From Pseudomonas palleroniana (GTDB lineage Bacteria > Pseudomonadota > Gammaproteobacteria > Pseudomonadales > Pseudomonadaceae), in the NCBI RefSeq assembly GCF_003031675.1, contig NZ_PYWX01000071.1, forward strand, positions 124,001-188,000: 64,000 nucleotides of DNA, written 5' to 3'. Shown here one piece after another: positions 19,045-27,390 of this stretch. Position numbers and translations under genes: made by a program. Every line of letters begins with the position of its first letter. Position 1 is the stretch's first letter. The notes beneath the pieces are model-generated. The model had not been told where the DNA came from and searched no databases. It was given only the letters and a program-made list of their open reading frames with translations.

Positions 19045-19281
19045 ATGAGTACCGCGAAGATTTACACCATTCACTATCAACTGCACGGTCAACCGAAGTC
19101 GTTTGTAGTGCGTGCCGAAGTGATGAACAACGCTGAGGCATGGCACTGGGCAGCGGTTGATGCCGACGTTGCGCACGTCAGTCGCGTGGGGCGCGTGGGG
19201 CATGAACAGGTGAAGAAAACCACCCGGCCCAAGGCGGAAAAATTCGGGATTACCGAGGTAACGTGGACAGCCCCCAAGTGA
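19045..19281 (+). CDS. Small conserved Pseudomonas protein (DUF6555-like)
   Basis: A 78-residue soluble protein, MSTAKIYTIHYQLHGQPKSF at its N-terminus and ending GITEVTWTAPK. The sequence pattern (reads like IHYQLHG..F.VRA..M.NAEAWHWA) matches a small family I recall as DUF6555, found in Pseudomonas and without known function. GGGAGG lies 6 bases before ATG 19045, which excludes the longer frame that runs antisense to the acetyltransferase gene. A strong terminator follows immediately. Confidence 0.8.
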   Translation: MSTAKIYTIHYQLHGQPKSFVVRAEVMNNAEAWHWAAVDADVAHVSRVGRVGHEQVKKTTRPKAEKFGITEVTWTAPK

Positions 19282-19287
19282 AAGAAC

Positions 19288-19317
19288 AAGCCCCACCATA
19301 AAGGTGGGGCTTTTTTA
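19288..19317 (+). terminator. Rho-independent terminator
   Basis: Stem AAGCCCCACC / GGTGGGGCTT with loop ATAAA, continuing into a run of six T. It lies 7 bases after the stop codon of the small gene. Confidence 0.92.
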
Positions 19318-19341
19318 TAGATCAGACACAGGACAGACTGT

Positions 19342-19905
19342 TCAGCGCTCGACAAATGGCAGTGGTGCATCCGTATCACGGCGCACCGCGAACACATTCA
19401 GCGTCATCGCCACCAGCGCGTAGTAGCCAAAAACACCGACAAGCTCGACCACGGCCGGCTCTCCGAAAGCCGCTATCGCCTGTGCATAGAGCGCGTCATC
19501 GATACGCCGGGTTTCATAAAGCGTCTTGCCGAGGCGATAGACCAACGCCTCGTCCTCACGGGTAAAGGGCGGCGCTGCCTGCTGCTGTAACGCTTCGATG
19601 ACCGCATCACTGACACCGGCTGAGCGCGCAATGGGCTCATGAATCTGCCACTCGGCCTGGGACTGCCACCAGGCTGCCGTAAACAGGATCGCCAACTCGG
19701 TAAGGCGCAGTTCCAGTTGCGTGCCATAACGACAAAAGGCCCCCAGCCGCTGTGCATGGTTCGCCAGTTGCGGGCTGTGGATCCAGGCCAGGAAAGGCCC
19801 ATCCAGATTGCCACGCGGCCCTGCCAGGATCTCCTTGAGCACAGCGCGCTGGGCATCGCTCATCGACGCTTCGGTCAACTCGCTTAGACGCGATTGAATA
19901 GCCAT
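19342..19905 (-). CDS. Carboxymuconolactone decarboxylase (CMD/AhpD fold) family protein
   Basis: A 187-residue all-helical protein of the CMD superfamily. The region LELRLTELAILFTAAWWQSQAEWQIHEPIARSAG is the family hallmark (residues about 63-97). It lacks the CxxC peroxidatic cysteines of AhpD, so it is not an alkylhydroperoxidase of that type; it is closer to the gamma-carboxymuconolactone decarboxylase branch, function unknown. It is 12 bases downstream of the aminotransferase on the same strand with GGGAG 8 bases before its ATG, so the two are probably co-transcribed. Confidence 0.82.
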   Translation of the reverse strand: MAIQSRLSELTEASMSDAQRAVLKEILAGPRGNLDGPFLAWIHSPQLANHAQRLGAFCRYGTQLELRLTELAILFTAAWWQSQAEWQIHEPIARSAGVSDAVIEALQQQAAPPFTREDEALVYRLGKTLYETRRIDDALYAQAIAAFGEPAVVELVGVFGYYALVAMTLNVFAVRRDTDAPLPFVER

Positions 19906-19917
19906 TGCGCGCTCCCC

Positions 19918-21246
19918 TCAGCGGTTCTTCAACGTGGTCGTCACCGCAACCAGCAGTTTGTCGGCGATCTCATCAAGGTGATGATCCTCAAGAATGAACG
20001 GCGGTGCCAGAAGGATATGATCGCCCCGCTGCCCGTCGATGGTTCCGCCCATGGGGTAGCACATCAAGCCTTCAGCCATGGCCGCCTGCTTGAGTTTGGC
20101 GTGCAGCTTGAGAGCCGGGTCGAAAGGCGCCTTGCTGTTGCGGTCGGCGACCAGTTCGATGCCCTGGAACAGCCCACGGCCGCGGATATCACCAATGTGC
20201 GGATGCTCGGCGAAACGATCCAGCAAACGCTCACGCAGGCCCTCCCCCAAGCGGTTGACTTGGGCGAGCAACCCACGCGACTCGATGGCTTTCTGTACCG
20301 CCAGCGCGGCGGCGCAGGCGGTGGCGTGGCCGATATAGGTATGGCCGTGCTGAAAGAACCCCGAGCCCGAGGTGATCGCATCACGGATTTTCCGGCTCAC
20401 CAGCGTTGCGCCGATGGGCTGGTAACCGGCGCCCAGCCCTTTGGCGATGGTGATCAGATCCGCCGTGATGCCTTCCTGCTCTGCAGCAAACAAACTGCCG
20501 GTACGGCCCATGCCGCACATGACTTCATCCAGAATCAACAAGACGCCATGGCGGTCGCACACGTCTCGGATGCGTTTGAAATAGCCCGGCACCGCAGTCA
20601 CCGCGCCCAGCGTCGCGCCGACCACAGGCTCGGCGACAAACGCCATGACGTTTTCAGCCCCCAGACGCAGGATTTCCGCTTCCAGTTCGCCAGCCAGGCG
20701 CACGCCCAGCGCTTCGGCGGATTCACCGTCCTGTTGCTGGCGATAGGCATAGCATGGGCTGACATGACTGACGTCAATCAGCAGCGGTTCAAACTGCCTG
20801 CGCCGCCATTCATTACCACCGGTCGCCAGCGCACCCAGGGTATTGCCGTGATAGCTCTGGCGCCGTGCGATCAGGTGCTTGCGCTGGGGCTGGCCGATCT
20901 CGATGAAGTATTGGCGAGCGAGTTTCAGCGCCGCTTCTATCGCCTCCGAACCGCCTGAAACGAAGTACACCGAATCGATGCCCGCCGGGGCTCGTGCCAC
21001 CAGGAAATCAGCCAGTTCCTCCATCACCTGCGTGGTAAAGAAGGAGGTGTGGGCGTAAGCCAACTGCCCCACCTGCCGACGCACCGCCTCGATCACGTCC
21101 GGGTCGCTGTGGCCCAGACACGACACCGCAGCGCCACCACTGGCGTCCAGGTAACGACGTTGATTGGCGTCGATCAGGTAAGGCCCTTCGCCCTTGACTG
21201 CAATGGGGTAGCTTTGTGTAAGGCTGCGATGAAAGACGTGGCTCAT
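19918..21246 (-). CDS. Class III aminotransferase
   Basis: A PLP-dependent omega-amino-acid or acetylornithine-type aminotransferase of 442 residues. Visible are the phosphate-binding VSGGSEAIEAALKLARQY, the SYHGNTLGALA segment, the cofactor Asp in LILDEVMCGMGRTG and the PLP lysine in TIAKGLGAGYQPIGA. I chose ATG 21246 because GGAG lies about 8 bases upstream; a TTG start 8 codons earlier lacks one. It is divergent from the GlnHPQ-like transporter across a 356-bp AT-rich region full of repeats. The context suggests catabolism of an imported amino compound; the substrate is unknown. Confidence 0.9.
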   Translation of the reverse strand: MSHVFHRSLTQSYPIAVKGEGPYLIDANQRRYLDASGGAAVSCLGHSDPDVIEAVRRQVGQLAYAHTSFFTTQVMEELADFLVARAPAGIDSVYFVSGGSEAIEAALKLARQYFIEIGQPQRKHLIARRQSYHGNTLGALATGGNEWRRRQFEPLLIDVSHVSPCYAYRQQQDGESAEALGVRLAGELEAEILRLGAENVMAFVAEPVVGATLGAVTAVPGYFKRIRDVCDRHGVLLILDEVMCGMGRTGSLFAAEQEGITADLITIAKGLGAGYQPIGATLVSRKIRDAITSGSGFFQHGHTYIGHATACAAALAVQKAIESRGLLAQVNRLGEGLRERLLDRFAEHPHIGDIRGRGLFQGIELVADRNSKAPFDPALKLHAKLKQAAMAEGLMCYPMGGTIDGQRGDHILLAPPFILEDHHLDEIADKLLVAVTTTLKNR

Positions 21247-21265
21247 GGATGCCGCTCCGGTTTTT

Positions 21266-21440
21266 TGCAAATAATAGATGCAGATTTTTTAAATGCAATT
21301 ATTTTTTGCATAACCATTCAGTGCCTCACCGCTCAAATAAACCCGCAAAACCCAGACTTTTATGGCTTAAAACCTTTTTTCGTGGCGCGCCAGCCATGCA
21401 AAATATAGTTGCACGCAAAATAAATGCATGTATATTTTGC
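21266..21440. promoter_or_regulatory. Candidate operator array between aminotransferase and transporter
   Basis: An AT-rich region with repeated TGCAAAAT/ATTTTGCA-type words in both orientations. The clearest is a perfect 10-bp inverted repeat, GCAAAATATA at 21398-21407 and TATATTTTGC at 21431-21440. TGCAAATAAT at 21266-21275 and ATTATTTTTTGCA ending at 21310 form another inverted pair. RpiR-family regulators bind AT-rich palindromes and one is encoded at the end of this cluster, so it is the obvious candidate ligand. The remainder of the gap to 21602 holds no gene that I can support. Confidence 0.5.
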
Positions 21441-21602
21441 TAAAAAGCAAATGTGTCGTGCGCCTCCTCTTTCGGGTGGCTAGCCGGGCCTATAACAAAA
21501 AAGTGGAGTGAATTCCTGTGGATCACTCAAAAAATTGACTGCCGCTATCCCCATCGCCCCAGGCTAGCCTCGGGCTTGTTTCCCCCTGAAGAGAAAATAC
21601 CC

Positions 21603-22346
21603 ATGAAGCACTTTCTGAAGGTCTCACTGGCGGCACTGGCACTGGTCACCACCTCAAGCAGCTTCGCTGCGAGCAAGGAACTGCTGGTCGCGACCGACAC
21701 CGCGTTCGTACCGTTCGAGTTCAAGCAAGGCAACGAATACGTGGGCTTCGACATCGACCTGTGGGCCGCCATTGCCAAAGAAATGGGCGTCAGCTACCAG
21801 CTCAAGCCCATGGACTTCAACGGCATCATCCCTGCCCTGCAAACCCATAATGTCGACGTAGCGCTCGCCGGGATCACGATCAAGGAAGAGCGCAAGCAAG
21901 CCATCGACTTCTCCGATGGTTACTACAACAGCGGTTTCCTGTTGATGGTCAAAAGCGACAACAACACCATCAAAGGTGAAGCGGATATCGCCGGCAAGAC
22001 CCTGGCGGTGAAAAGCGGTACCTCGGCAGCGGACTACGCCAAGGCCAACCTGAAAGCCAGCGAACTGCGCCAGTTCCCCAATATCGATAACGCCTACCTG
22101 GAACTGCGCACCGGCCGCGTCGATGCCGCCATGCACGACACGCCTAACGTCCTGTACTACATCAAGACGGCAGGCGAAGGCCAGGTGAAGGCCGTCGGCC
22201 AACAGATGCTCGCGCAGCAGTACGGCATCGGTTTCCCCAAAGGCAGCGAATTGCGCGAGCCGGTCAACGCGGCGCTGAAGAAGATTCGCGAGAACGGCAC
22301 CTACACGCAGATCTATCGCAAGTGGTTCGGCACCGATCCGCAATAA
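21603..22346 (+). CDS. GlnH-like amino-acid ABC transporter substrate-binding protein
   Basis: Periplasmic binding protein of 247 residues with a Sec signal peptide (about residues 1-22, ending SSFAAS). It is strikingly like E. coli GlnH: TDTAFVPFEFKQG, YVGFDIDLWAAIAKEMG, GIIPALQTHNVDVALAGITI and LRQFPNIDNAYLELRTGR are nearly unchanged. The start is ATG 21603 after the GAAGAG region. With the following two genes it forms a complete GlnHPQ-like importer. The neighbours are not glutamine-metabolic, so the ligand may be another polar amino acid and I give no symbol. Confidence 0.92.
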   Translation: MKHFLKVSLAALALVTTSSSFAASKELLVATDTAFVPFEFKQGNEYVGFDIDLWAAIAKEMGVSYQLKPMDFNGIIPALQTHNVDVALAGITIKEERKQAIDFSDGYYNSGFLLMVKSDNNTIKGEADIAGKTLAVKSGTSAADYAKANLKASELRQFPNIDNAYLELRTGRVDAAMHDTPNVLYYIKTAGEGQVKAVGQQMLAQQYGIGFPKGSELREPVNAALKKIRENGTYTQIYRKWFGTDPQ

Positions 22347-22376
22347 CTCCCGTCCTTCCTCAATAGAGAATTCAGC

Positions 22377-23033
22377 ATGCATTTCCAATGGAGCGCCATT
22401 TGGGATGCGCTGCCGGTCCTGCTCGACGGCGCCAAGCTGACCTTGTGGATTTCGATCCTGGGTCTGATCGGTGGTGCCGTCATCGGCGTAGGTGCGGGTT
22501 TTGCCCGTGCCTACGGTGGTTTTATCAGCAGCCGTGTTGCGCTTGTTTTCATCGAACTGATCCGTGGCACACCGATCATGGTGCAGGTCATGTTCATCTA
22601 CTTTGCGCTACCGATGATGATTCCGGTGCGCATCGATCCATTCTCGGCCGCCGTCGTGACCATCATGTTCAACTCCGGCGCCTACATCGCCGAGATCACC
22701 CGCGGCGCGGTGTTGTCGATCAACCGAGGTTTCCGCGAAGCCGGGTTGGCGCTGGGCCTGTCCAGGCGCGATACGCTGCGCTATGTGATCGCCCCGCTGG
22801 CGTTCCGCCGGATGATCCCGGCGCTGGGCAACCAATGGATCGTCAGCATCAAGGACACGTCGCTGTTCATCGTGATCGGTGTCGCCGAATTGACCCGCCA
22901 GGGCCAGGAAGTGATCGCCGGCAATTTCCGCGCGATGGAAATCTGGTCTGCGGTCGCCGTTATCTATCTGATCATTACGTTGGTGCTGAGCTATGTACTG
23001 CGACGTATGGAATCGAGGCTGAAAATCCTATGA
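22377..23033 (+). CDS. GlnP-like amino-acid ABC transporter permease
   Basis: Inner-membrane permease of the HisMQ/GlnP family, 218 residues with five helices. It carries the EAA-loop REAGLALGLSRRDTLRYVI and the family segment FIELIRGTPIMVQVMFIYFAL, almost the same as E. coli GlnP. It lies 30 bases after the binding protein and overlaps the ATPase gene by four bases (ATGA). It most likely works as a homodimer. Confidence 0.93.
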   Translation: MHFQWSAIWDALPVLLDGAKLTLWISILGLIGGAVIGVGAGFARAYGGFISSRVALVFIELIRGTPIMVQVMFIYFALPMMIPVRIDPFSAAVVTIMFNSGAYIAEITRGAVLSINRGFREAGLALGLSRRDTLRYVIAPLAFRRMIPALGNQWIVSIKDTSLFIVIGVAELTRQGQEVIAGNFRAMEIWSAVAVIYLIITLVLSYVLRRMESRLKIL

Positions 23034-23752
23034 TCGAGTTCAAAGGTGTGTCCAAGCACTTCGGCAGCACTCAGGTGCTGCACGACATCAACCTCAAGAT
23101 CGCCAGCGGTGAAGTGGTCGTCATCATCGGACCGTCGGGCTCGGGTAAATCCACCCTGCTGCGCTGCATCAACAAACTCGAAGAGATCACCGACGGCCAA
23201 CTGATCGTCGATGGCCTGGAGGTCAACGATCCCAAGGTCGATGAGCGTCTGATCCGCCAGGAAGCGGGCATGGTGTTCCAGCAGTTTCATCTGTTCCCTC
23301 AGATGACGGCGCTGCAGAACGTCGCCTTCGGCCCGGTACGGGTACGCGGCGCCAGCCGTACTGAGGCCGAGCAACTGGCCGCCGAGCTGCTGGCAAAAGT
23401 CGGTTTGGCCGAACGTGCCAATCACTTCCCCTCCGAGCTGTCCGGCGGCCAGCAGCAACGCGTCGCCATCGCACGGGCATTGGCGGTCAAGCCCAAGCTC
23501 ATGCTGTTTGACGAACCGACATCCGCGCTGGATCCGGAATTGCGCCACGAAGTGCTGACCGTGATGAAATCGCTGGCCGATGAAGGCATGACCATGGTGA
23601 TCGTCACCCACGAAGTGGATTTCGCACGCAAGGTTGCCACGCGCCTGATCTTCATCGACAAGGGCCGCATCGCAGAGGACGGCCCGCCCGCCGAACTCAT
23701 CGCCAACCCGCCAAGCCCGCGCCTGCGCGAGTTTCTGCAACATGTATCGTGA
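23030..23752 (+). CDS. GlnQ-like amino-acid ABC transporter ATP-binding protein
   Basis: ATPase of the importer, 240 residues. Walker A is GPSGSGKST (residues 34-42), the ABC signature LSGGQQQR and Walker B LMLFDEPTSALD are intact, and the C-terminus FLQHVS matches E. coli GlnQ. The start is ATG 23030, overlapping the permease stop; a longer open frame in the same phase is antecedent noise. The C45-like enzyme gene follows after 9 bases. Confidence 0.94.
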   Translation: MIEFKGVSKHFGSTQVLHDINLKIASGEVVVIIGPSGSGKSTLLRCINKLEEITDGQLIVDGLEVNDPKVDERLIRQEAGMVFQQFHLFPQMTALQNVAFGPVRVRGASRTEAEQLAAELLAKVGLAERANHFPSELSGGQQQRVAIARALAVKPKLMLFDEPTSALDPELRHEVLTVMKSLADEGMTMVIVTHEVDFARKVATRLIFIDKGRIAEDGPPAELIANPPSPRLREFLQHVS

Positions 23753-23761
23753 GGAGATGCA

Positions 23762-24802
23762 ATGACACTGCCCTCTATTCATCTTGATGGAAGTGCCTAT
23801 TCGATCGGCCGCGGGCTGGGGGTTTTCGGCCGCGACGCGGTGGCTACGCACTTGCGTCCCCTTGCTCTCTGGCAATACCTGGCGGCGCAGGCACACACCC
23901 CGGCGGCCTGGCAGATGCGCCAGCGGGTGCAAGACGAGTTCCCGCGTTACTGGCAGGAACTCGAAGGGCTGGCCGACGGCTTGCAGTTGCCGGTGGATGA
24001 GGTGTTCATGTGGAATTGCCGAGGCGACTACGTGCACCCCCACAGCGTGGATGGCTGCACGACCGTATTCGGCCCCACCCAAGGCGGTACGCTGATCGCC
24101 CATAACGAAGACGGCTTCCCGCAACTCAGAGGCCATTGCGCACTGCTGCATGCCACGCCGGATGCCGGCCTGGCGTTCACCAGCTTTGTTTACCCCGGCT
24201 CACTGCCCGGGCACACACTGGCGGTGAATGAGCGCGGGCTGGTGGCGACCGTCAACAATATCCGGCCCTTGCATATCCCCTCCGGCATCCCACGCCAGAT
24301 CCTGGGGCGCGCGACGCTGGACGCGAGTACCCTTGATGAGGCGATCTCGATCGTGACACGCACCGACCGCGCCGGCGCGTTTCACCACACGTTCGGCCAG
24401 GCGGGGAGCCTGCGGGTGGTCAGCGTGGAAGCGTGCGCAGGCGCGAGCCACGTGCGTGAAGTCCAGGCGCCGGTCGGGCATTCCAACCATCTGGTTGCGC
24501 CAGCATTGAGCCAGGTGGCACAGCGCATTACCGACAGCTCCGGCGCCAGGCAACGCTGTATCAATATGCACCTGCTGCAATGGCCTGGCGCATTGCACGC
24601 GGAGGTTGCGCTGACGCTGCTGCGTGACACCTCCGGTGGGCATCTGCCGGTGTACCGCAGTGCGGCGGATGATCCGGACGATGAGAACACCTTGGCAACC
24701 GGCGTTTTTCGGATCAGCGCCAACACTGTAGAGTGGCGCATTTATACGCAGCCTGACACCGACCAAGCCGCTGCCGAAGGCGTGGTTCACCTGGGTGCGT
24801 AG
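23762..24802 (+). CDS. C45-family (acyl-CoA:6-aminopenicillanate acyltransferase-like) Ntn hydrolase
   Basis: A 346-residue protein of the peptidase C45 / acyltransferase family, Ntn hydrolases that self-cleave to expose a catalytic cysteine. The predicted cleavage site is Gly98-Cys99 in SVDGCTTVFGP, followed by HNEDGFPQLRGH and VNERGLVATVNN, typical of the fold. Members hydrolyse or form amide bonds on small acyl-amino compounds. It is 9 bases after the transporter ATPase, so it probably processes an imported N-acyl amino compound before transamination; that is inference from context. Confidence 0.82.
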   Translation: MTLPSIHLDGSAYSIGRGLGVFGRDAVATHLRPLALWQYLAAQAHTPAAWQMRQRVQDEFPRYWQELEGLADGLQLPVDEVFMWNCRGDYVHPHSVDGCTTVFGPTQGGTLIAHNEDGFPQLRGHCALLHATPDAGLAFTSFVYPGSLPGHTLAVNERGLVATVNNIRPLHIPSGIPRQILGRATLDASTLDEAISIVTRTDRAGAFHHTFGQAGSLRVVSVEACAGASHVREVQAPVGHSNHLVAPALSQVAQRITDSSGARQRCINMHLLQWPGALHAEVALTLLRDTSGGHLPVYRSAADDPDDENTLATGVFRISANTVEWRIYTQPDTDQAAAEGVVHLGA

Positions 24803-24814
24803 CCACTCATTGAC

Positions 24815-25732
24815 ATGGACCCTGTGATGAATAAAGCCCTGACAGCCCTTCCCGACACGCTGGACGGCCTCAAGCAATTGCTCGCGGCTATCGAACGGCG
24901 CGACGTCGATATCGCGCTGGGCAGCAGTTCCAGGCGGGTGTTGATGGCGCTGATCGAGTCACCGCAACGCACGGCGGTGTCCTCGATCAGTGAGCTGGCG
25001 GAGCAACTGGACGTCAATGCCTCGACACTCTCGAGGCTGGCGCAACGCCTGGGCTACGGCGGCTTCAGCAAGTTGCAGGATGTGTTTCGGCGGGAAATTA
25101 CCGAGGGCAAGCACTTCTACAGCGACCAGGCCTCACGGCTGGTGGTCAATCATGAAGACAAGGACATCCTCAACCAACTGACCCGCCTGGGCCGCCAGGA
25201 AAGCGCCAACATCGCCAGCATGATCGAACAGGTCGATCCCGAGGTGTTCGTACAGACCGTAGAACTGCTGGCCGAGGCGCGCCGAGTGCGGATTCATGGC
25301 ATGCGGCAGTTCAATTCACTGGCGCTGTTCATGTCGTATGGCCTGGGCATGCTGCGCCCGGATGTGTCGGCCCTCGACTCCAGCCGCCAAGGCGTGGCGG
25401 ATGCGCTGGCACAACTGGACATGGGGGACGTGTTGGTGGTTGCCAGCTGCTTCCCCTACACCCCCAGTGTGCTGGCCACCGCCGAGATTGCAGCACGCCA
25501 TGGGATCAAAGTCATTGCGCTGACCGACTCCTCCAGCTCGCCACTGGCCAAAGTGGCACTGCACAGCTTCTATGTGCCCAATCACAGCCTGTTTTTCAGT
25601 AACAGCATGTGCGCCTTCATGTTGCTCGCCCAGGGCTTGTTGAGCGCGGTGGCAAGCAAGCTCGGCGATCGGTCGATCTCGGCGTTGAAGTACCGCGAGA
25701 CACTGATCGATGAACTTAACGCTTCGCTGTGA
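24815..25732 (+). CDS. MurR/RpiR-family transcriptional regulator
   Basis: A 305-residue regulator with an N-terminal RpiR helix-turn-helix (about residues 30-100, including ISELAEQLDVNASTLSRLAQRLGYGGFSKLQ) and a C-terminal SIS phosphosugar-like sensor domain (about 130-275, with RVRIHGMRQFNS and VLVVASCFPYTPSVLATAEIA). Start is ATG 24815 or the ATG four codons later; neither has a clear ribosome site. It ends the amino-acid uptake cluster and is the best candidate to bind the repeat array at 21266-21440. Confidence 0.9.
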   Translation: MDPVMNKALTALPDTLDGLKQLLAAIERRDVDIALGSSSRRVLMALIESPQRTAVSSISELAEQLDVNASTLSRLAQRLGYGGFSKLQDVFRREITEGKHFYSDQASRLVVNHEDKDILNQLTRLGRQESANIASMIEQVDPEVFVQTVELLAEARRVRIHGMRQFNSLALFMSYGLGMLRPDVSALDSSRQGVADALAQLDMGDVLVVASCFPYTPSVLATAEIAARHGIKVIALTDSSSSPLAKVALHSFYVPNHSLFFSNSMCAFMLLAQGLLSAVASKLGDRSISALKYRETLIDELNASL

Positions 25733-25753
25733 GAACCGCGCTCAACTTCCTGT

Positions 25754-25954
25754 TCAAGGCTTCAGGTCGCCCAACGGGTCATAGGGCGGCTTGTTTTCAT
25801 CCTGGTCTTTCTTGTCCTTATCCAACGGGGCGATAGCCGGACCGACAGGGTCCACCTGCGGGTCCGCCACGTCCGGCGAATCCGGGTCAAACCCCAACTC
25901 ATCCTTGCCGCTGGCGTGCTCGCTCGAACGCGGGCCTTTGGGCGTGTCATTCAC
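25754..25954 (-). CDS. Small acidic hydrophilic protein (DUF6021-like)
   Basis: A 66-residue, very polar, Pro/Asp-rich protein (FDPDSPDVADPQVDPVGPAI, ending YDPLGDLKP) with no hydrophobic core, so probably intrinsically disordered. I recall similar small Pseudomonas proteins under DUF6021, function unknown. AAGGAG lies about 9 bases before the ATG. It follows, by 14 bases, the equally small gene at 25969-26145, and the pair looks like an operon convergent with the RpiR gene. Confidence 0.75.
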   Translation of the reverse strand: MNDTPKGPRSSEHASGKDELGFDPDSPDVADPQVDPVGPAIAPLDKDKKDQDENKPPYDPLGDLKP

Positions 25955-25968
25955 GGCAATCTCCTTGC

Positions 25969-26145
25969 TCAGAGCGGGCGGGCTTTGTCGTGGAGGTTGT
26001 CGAGGTCGTGCTCGACCCGTTCCACATCGTTGTCCTGACGCTCCGCCGGGTCGTTGGGACGCAACGCATCGTTGTCGCGCTCCTCTTCACCGGGTGTGCG
26101 GTCAGGGTTCGGGGTGCCGGGCGGCGGCTGTTTGTATTCGGGCAT
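25969..26145 (-). CDS. Tiny hydrophilic protein, 58 residues
   Basis: An ATG at 26145 is preceded by GAGGTG about 7 bases upstream and opens a 58-residue frame. It begins MPEYKQPPPGTPNPDRTPGE and ends DNLHDKARPL. The product is highly charged and disordered-looking, similar in style to the next gene, with which it is probably co-transcribed. Codon use is that of a real Pseudomonas gene, with GC-rich third positions and polar amino acids rather than the Arg/Ser-rich shadows. Function unknown. Confidence 0.65.
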   Translation of the reverse strand: MPEYKQPPPGTPNPDRTPGEEERDNDALRPNDPAERQDNDVERVEHDLDNLHDKARPL

Positions 26146-26201
26146 GATGGTTCACCTCAAAGGGTCTACACAGGGTTAGAGAAACCGCCGTGCGCCATCG
26201 T

Positions 26202-27323
26202 TCAACTTTTTGCCCGCCAGCAGAACACCGCGCTCAGCGCAATCGCCGCGCCGGCCAGGCCGAACACCCAGGGCGCCGCAGCTACCGGCAGCAACAGGCC
26301 CGCCAGCAACGGCCCCAGGCCCGCGCCGATATCCCGCCATACCGCGTTGGAAGCCAGTGCCGACACGCGCATCGAGCCCGGGTTGCGCTCCGCGACCAGG
26401 GTGGTCACCAATGGCAGTTGCAGTGCGCGCAGCACCAGCACCGCCGCCGCGCCGATGACCACCCAGTAACTGCCGAACGCCGCCAGGGCCAAGGCGCTCA
26501 GGAACGAAAACAGCAGCAACATCGAAGTGGCCCCGAAGCGTTGCGCCGCACGACCGCCGAGCGGGCTGAGGAGCATCTCCGAGGCATACCGCAGGGCCAT
26601 CAGGCCACCGGCGATCAGCACTGCATCGCCCCCCAGCAGCTTCTGCGCCTGGATCGACAGGCCAAAGATAAAGAGTCCGTCCAGCGCCACGCCTTCGATA
26701 AATGACCAGGTCGCCACGCTGTCGGGCCATTTGAAACGGCGCCCCGCACTGTGCAAGTCATGGCCGACCCTGGGCAGGCCGTGCGCCGCCCACACCCCCA
26801 ACAAGCAGCTGCCGGCCAGAATCAGAAAGATCGGCCGTGGCCCGGCCCATAAGGTCAGCCAGCCGCCCAGGGGCAAAGCCAGCATTGGCCCGAGCGCAAT
26901 CATCGCCCGCGAGCGCCCGGCCCGGCGTGCCGCGCCGGCAGGCTCCGAAGTCGCCAGCACCTGGGTGGAGAGGTTCAACGCGGCAAAGCACAGGCCCCAG
27001 ATCAGCCGCAACCCCAGCAACGCAGCGAACCCTGAGAGCATCGAGTTGCCCACGGCGCAGACGGTCGCCGCCCCCGCCGCGATCATGCAGGTCAACCGGT
27101 CGCCATGGCGCGCGTAGAAGTTCAGCACATGGCGATAGCCGAAAATCCGCACCAGCCGGTTAGCCGCCAGCAGCACGCCGGCCTGGGCCAGGGTGATGCC
27201 AAAGGCCTGGGACTCCATAGGCAGCAGCAGGTAGAGCAGTACATCGCTGGGCAGGCATAACGCGAGGGTCAGCGCGGCGCGGCGGGAAGACACATCAGCA
27301 GTGCGTTGAGCCTGGACCGACAT
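26202..27323 (-). CDS. MFS transporter
   Basis: A 373-residue integral membrane protein with 11-12 hydrophobic segments and Arg-rich cytosolic loops of the major facilitator type (for example ANRLVRIFGYRHVLNFYARHGDR in the loop after helix 2). Substrate cannot be inferred. It lies 67 bases downstream of the DHA2-like transporter gene on the same strand, but I see no proof of co-transcription. It is somewhat shorter than the usual 390-420 residues. Confidence 0.8.
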   Translation of the reverse strand: MSVQAQRTADVSSRRAALTLALCLPSDVLLYLLLPMESQAFGITLAQAGVLLAANRLVRIFGYRHVLNFYARHGDRLTCMIAAGAATVCAVGNSMLSGFAALLGLRLIWGLCFAALNLSTQVLATSEPAGAARRAGRSRAMIALGPMLALPLGGWLTLWAGPRPIFLILAGSCLLGVWAAHGLPRVGHDLHSAGRRFKWPDSVATWSFIEGVALDGLFIFGLSIQAQKLLGGDAVLIAGGLMALRYASEMLLSPLGGRAAQRFGATSMLLLFSFLSALALAAFGSYWVVIGAAAVLVLRALQLPLVTTLVAERNPGSMRVSALASNAVWRDIGAGLGPLLAGLLLPVAAAPWVFGLAGAAIALSAVFCWRAKS

Positions 27324-27390
27324 AATGCTGAAACATTCCGAAATATTCAGGTCGCCACGGTAGCCTTCCCGACCGGCGTTTTACAACGAT

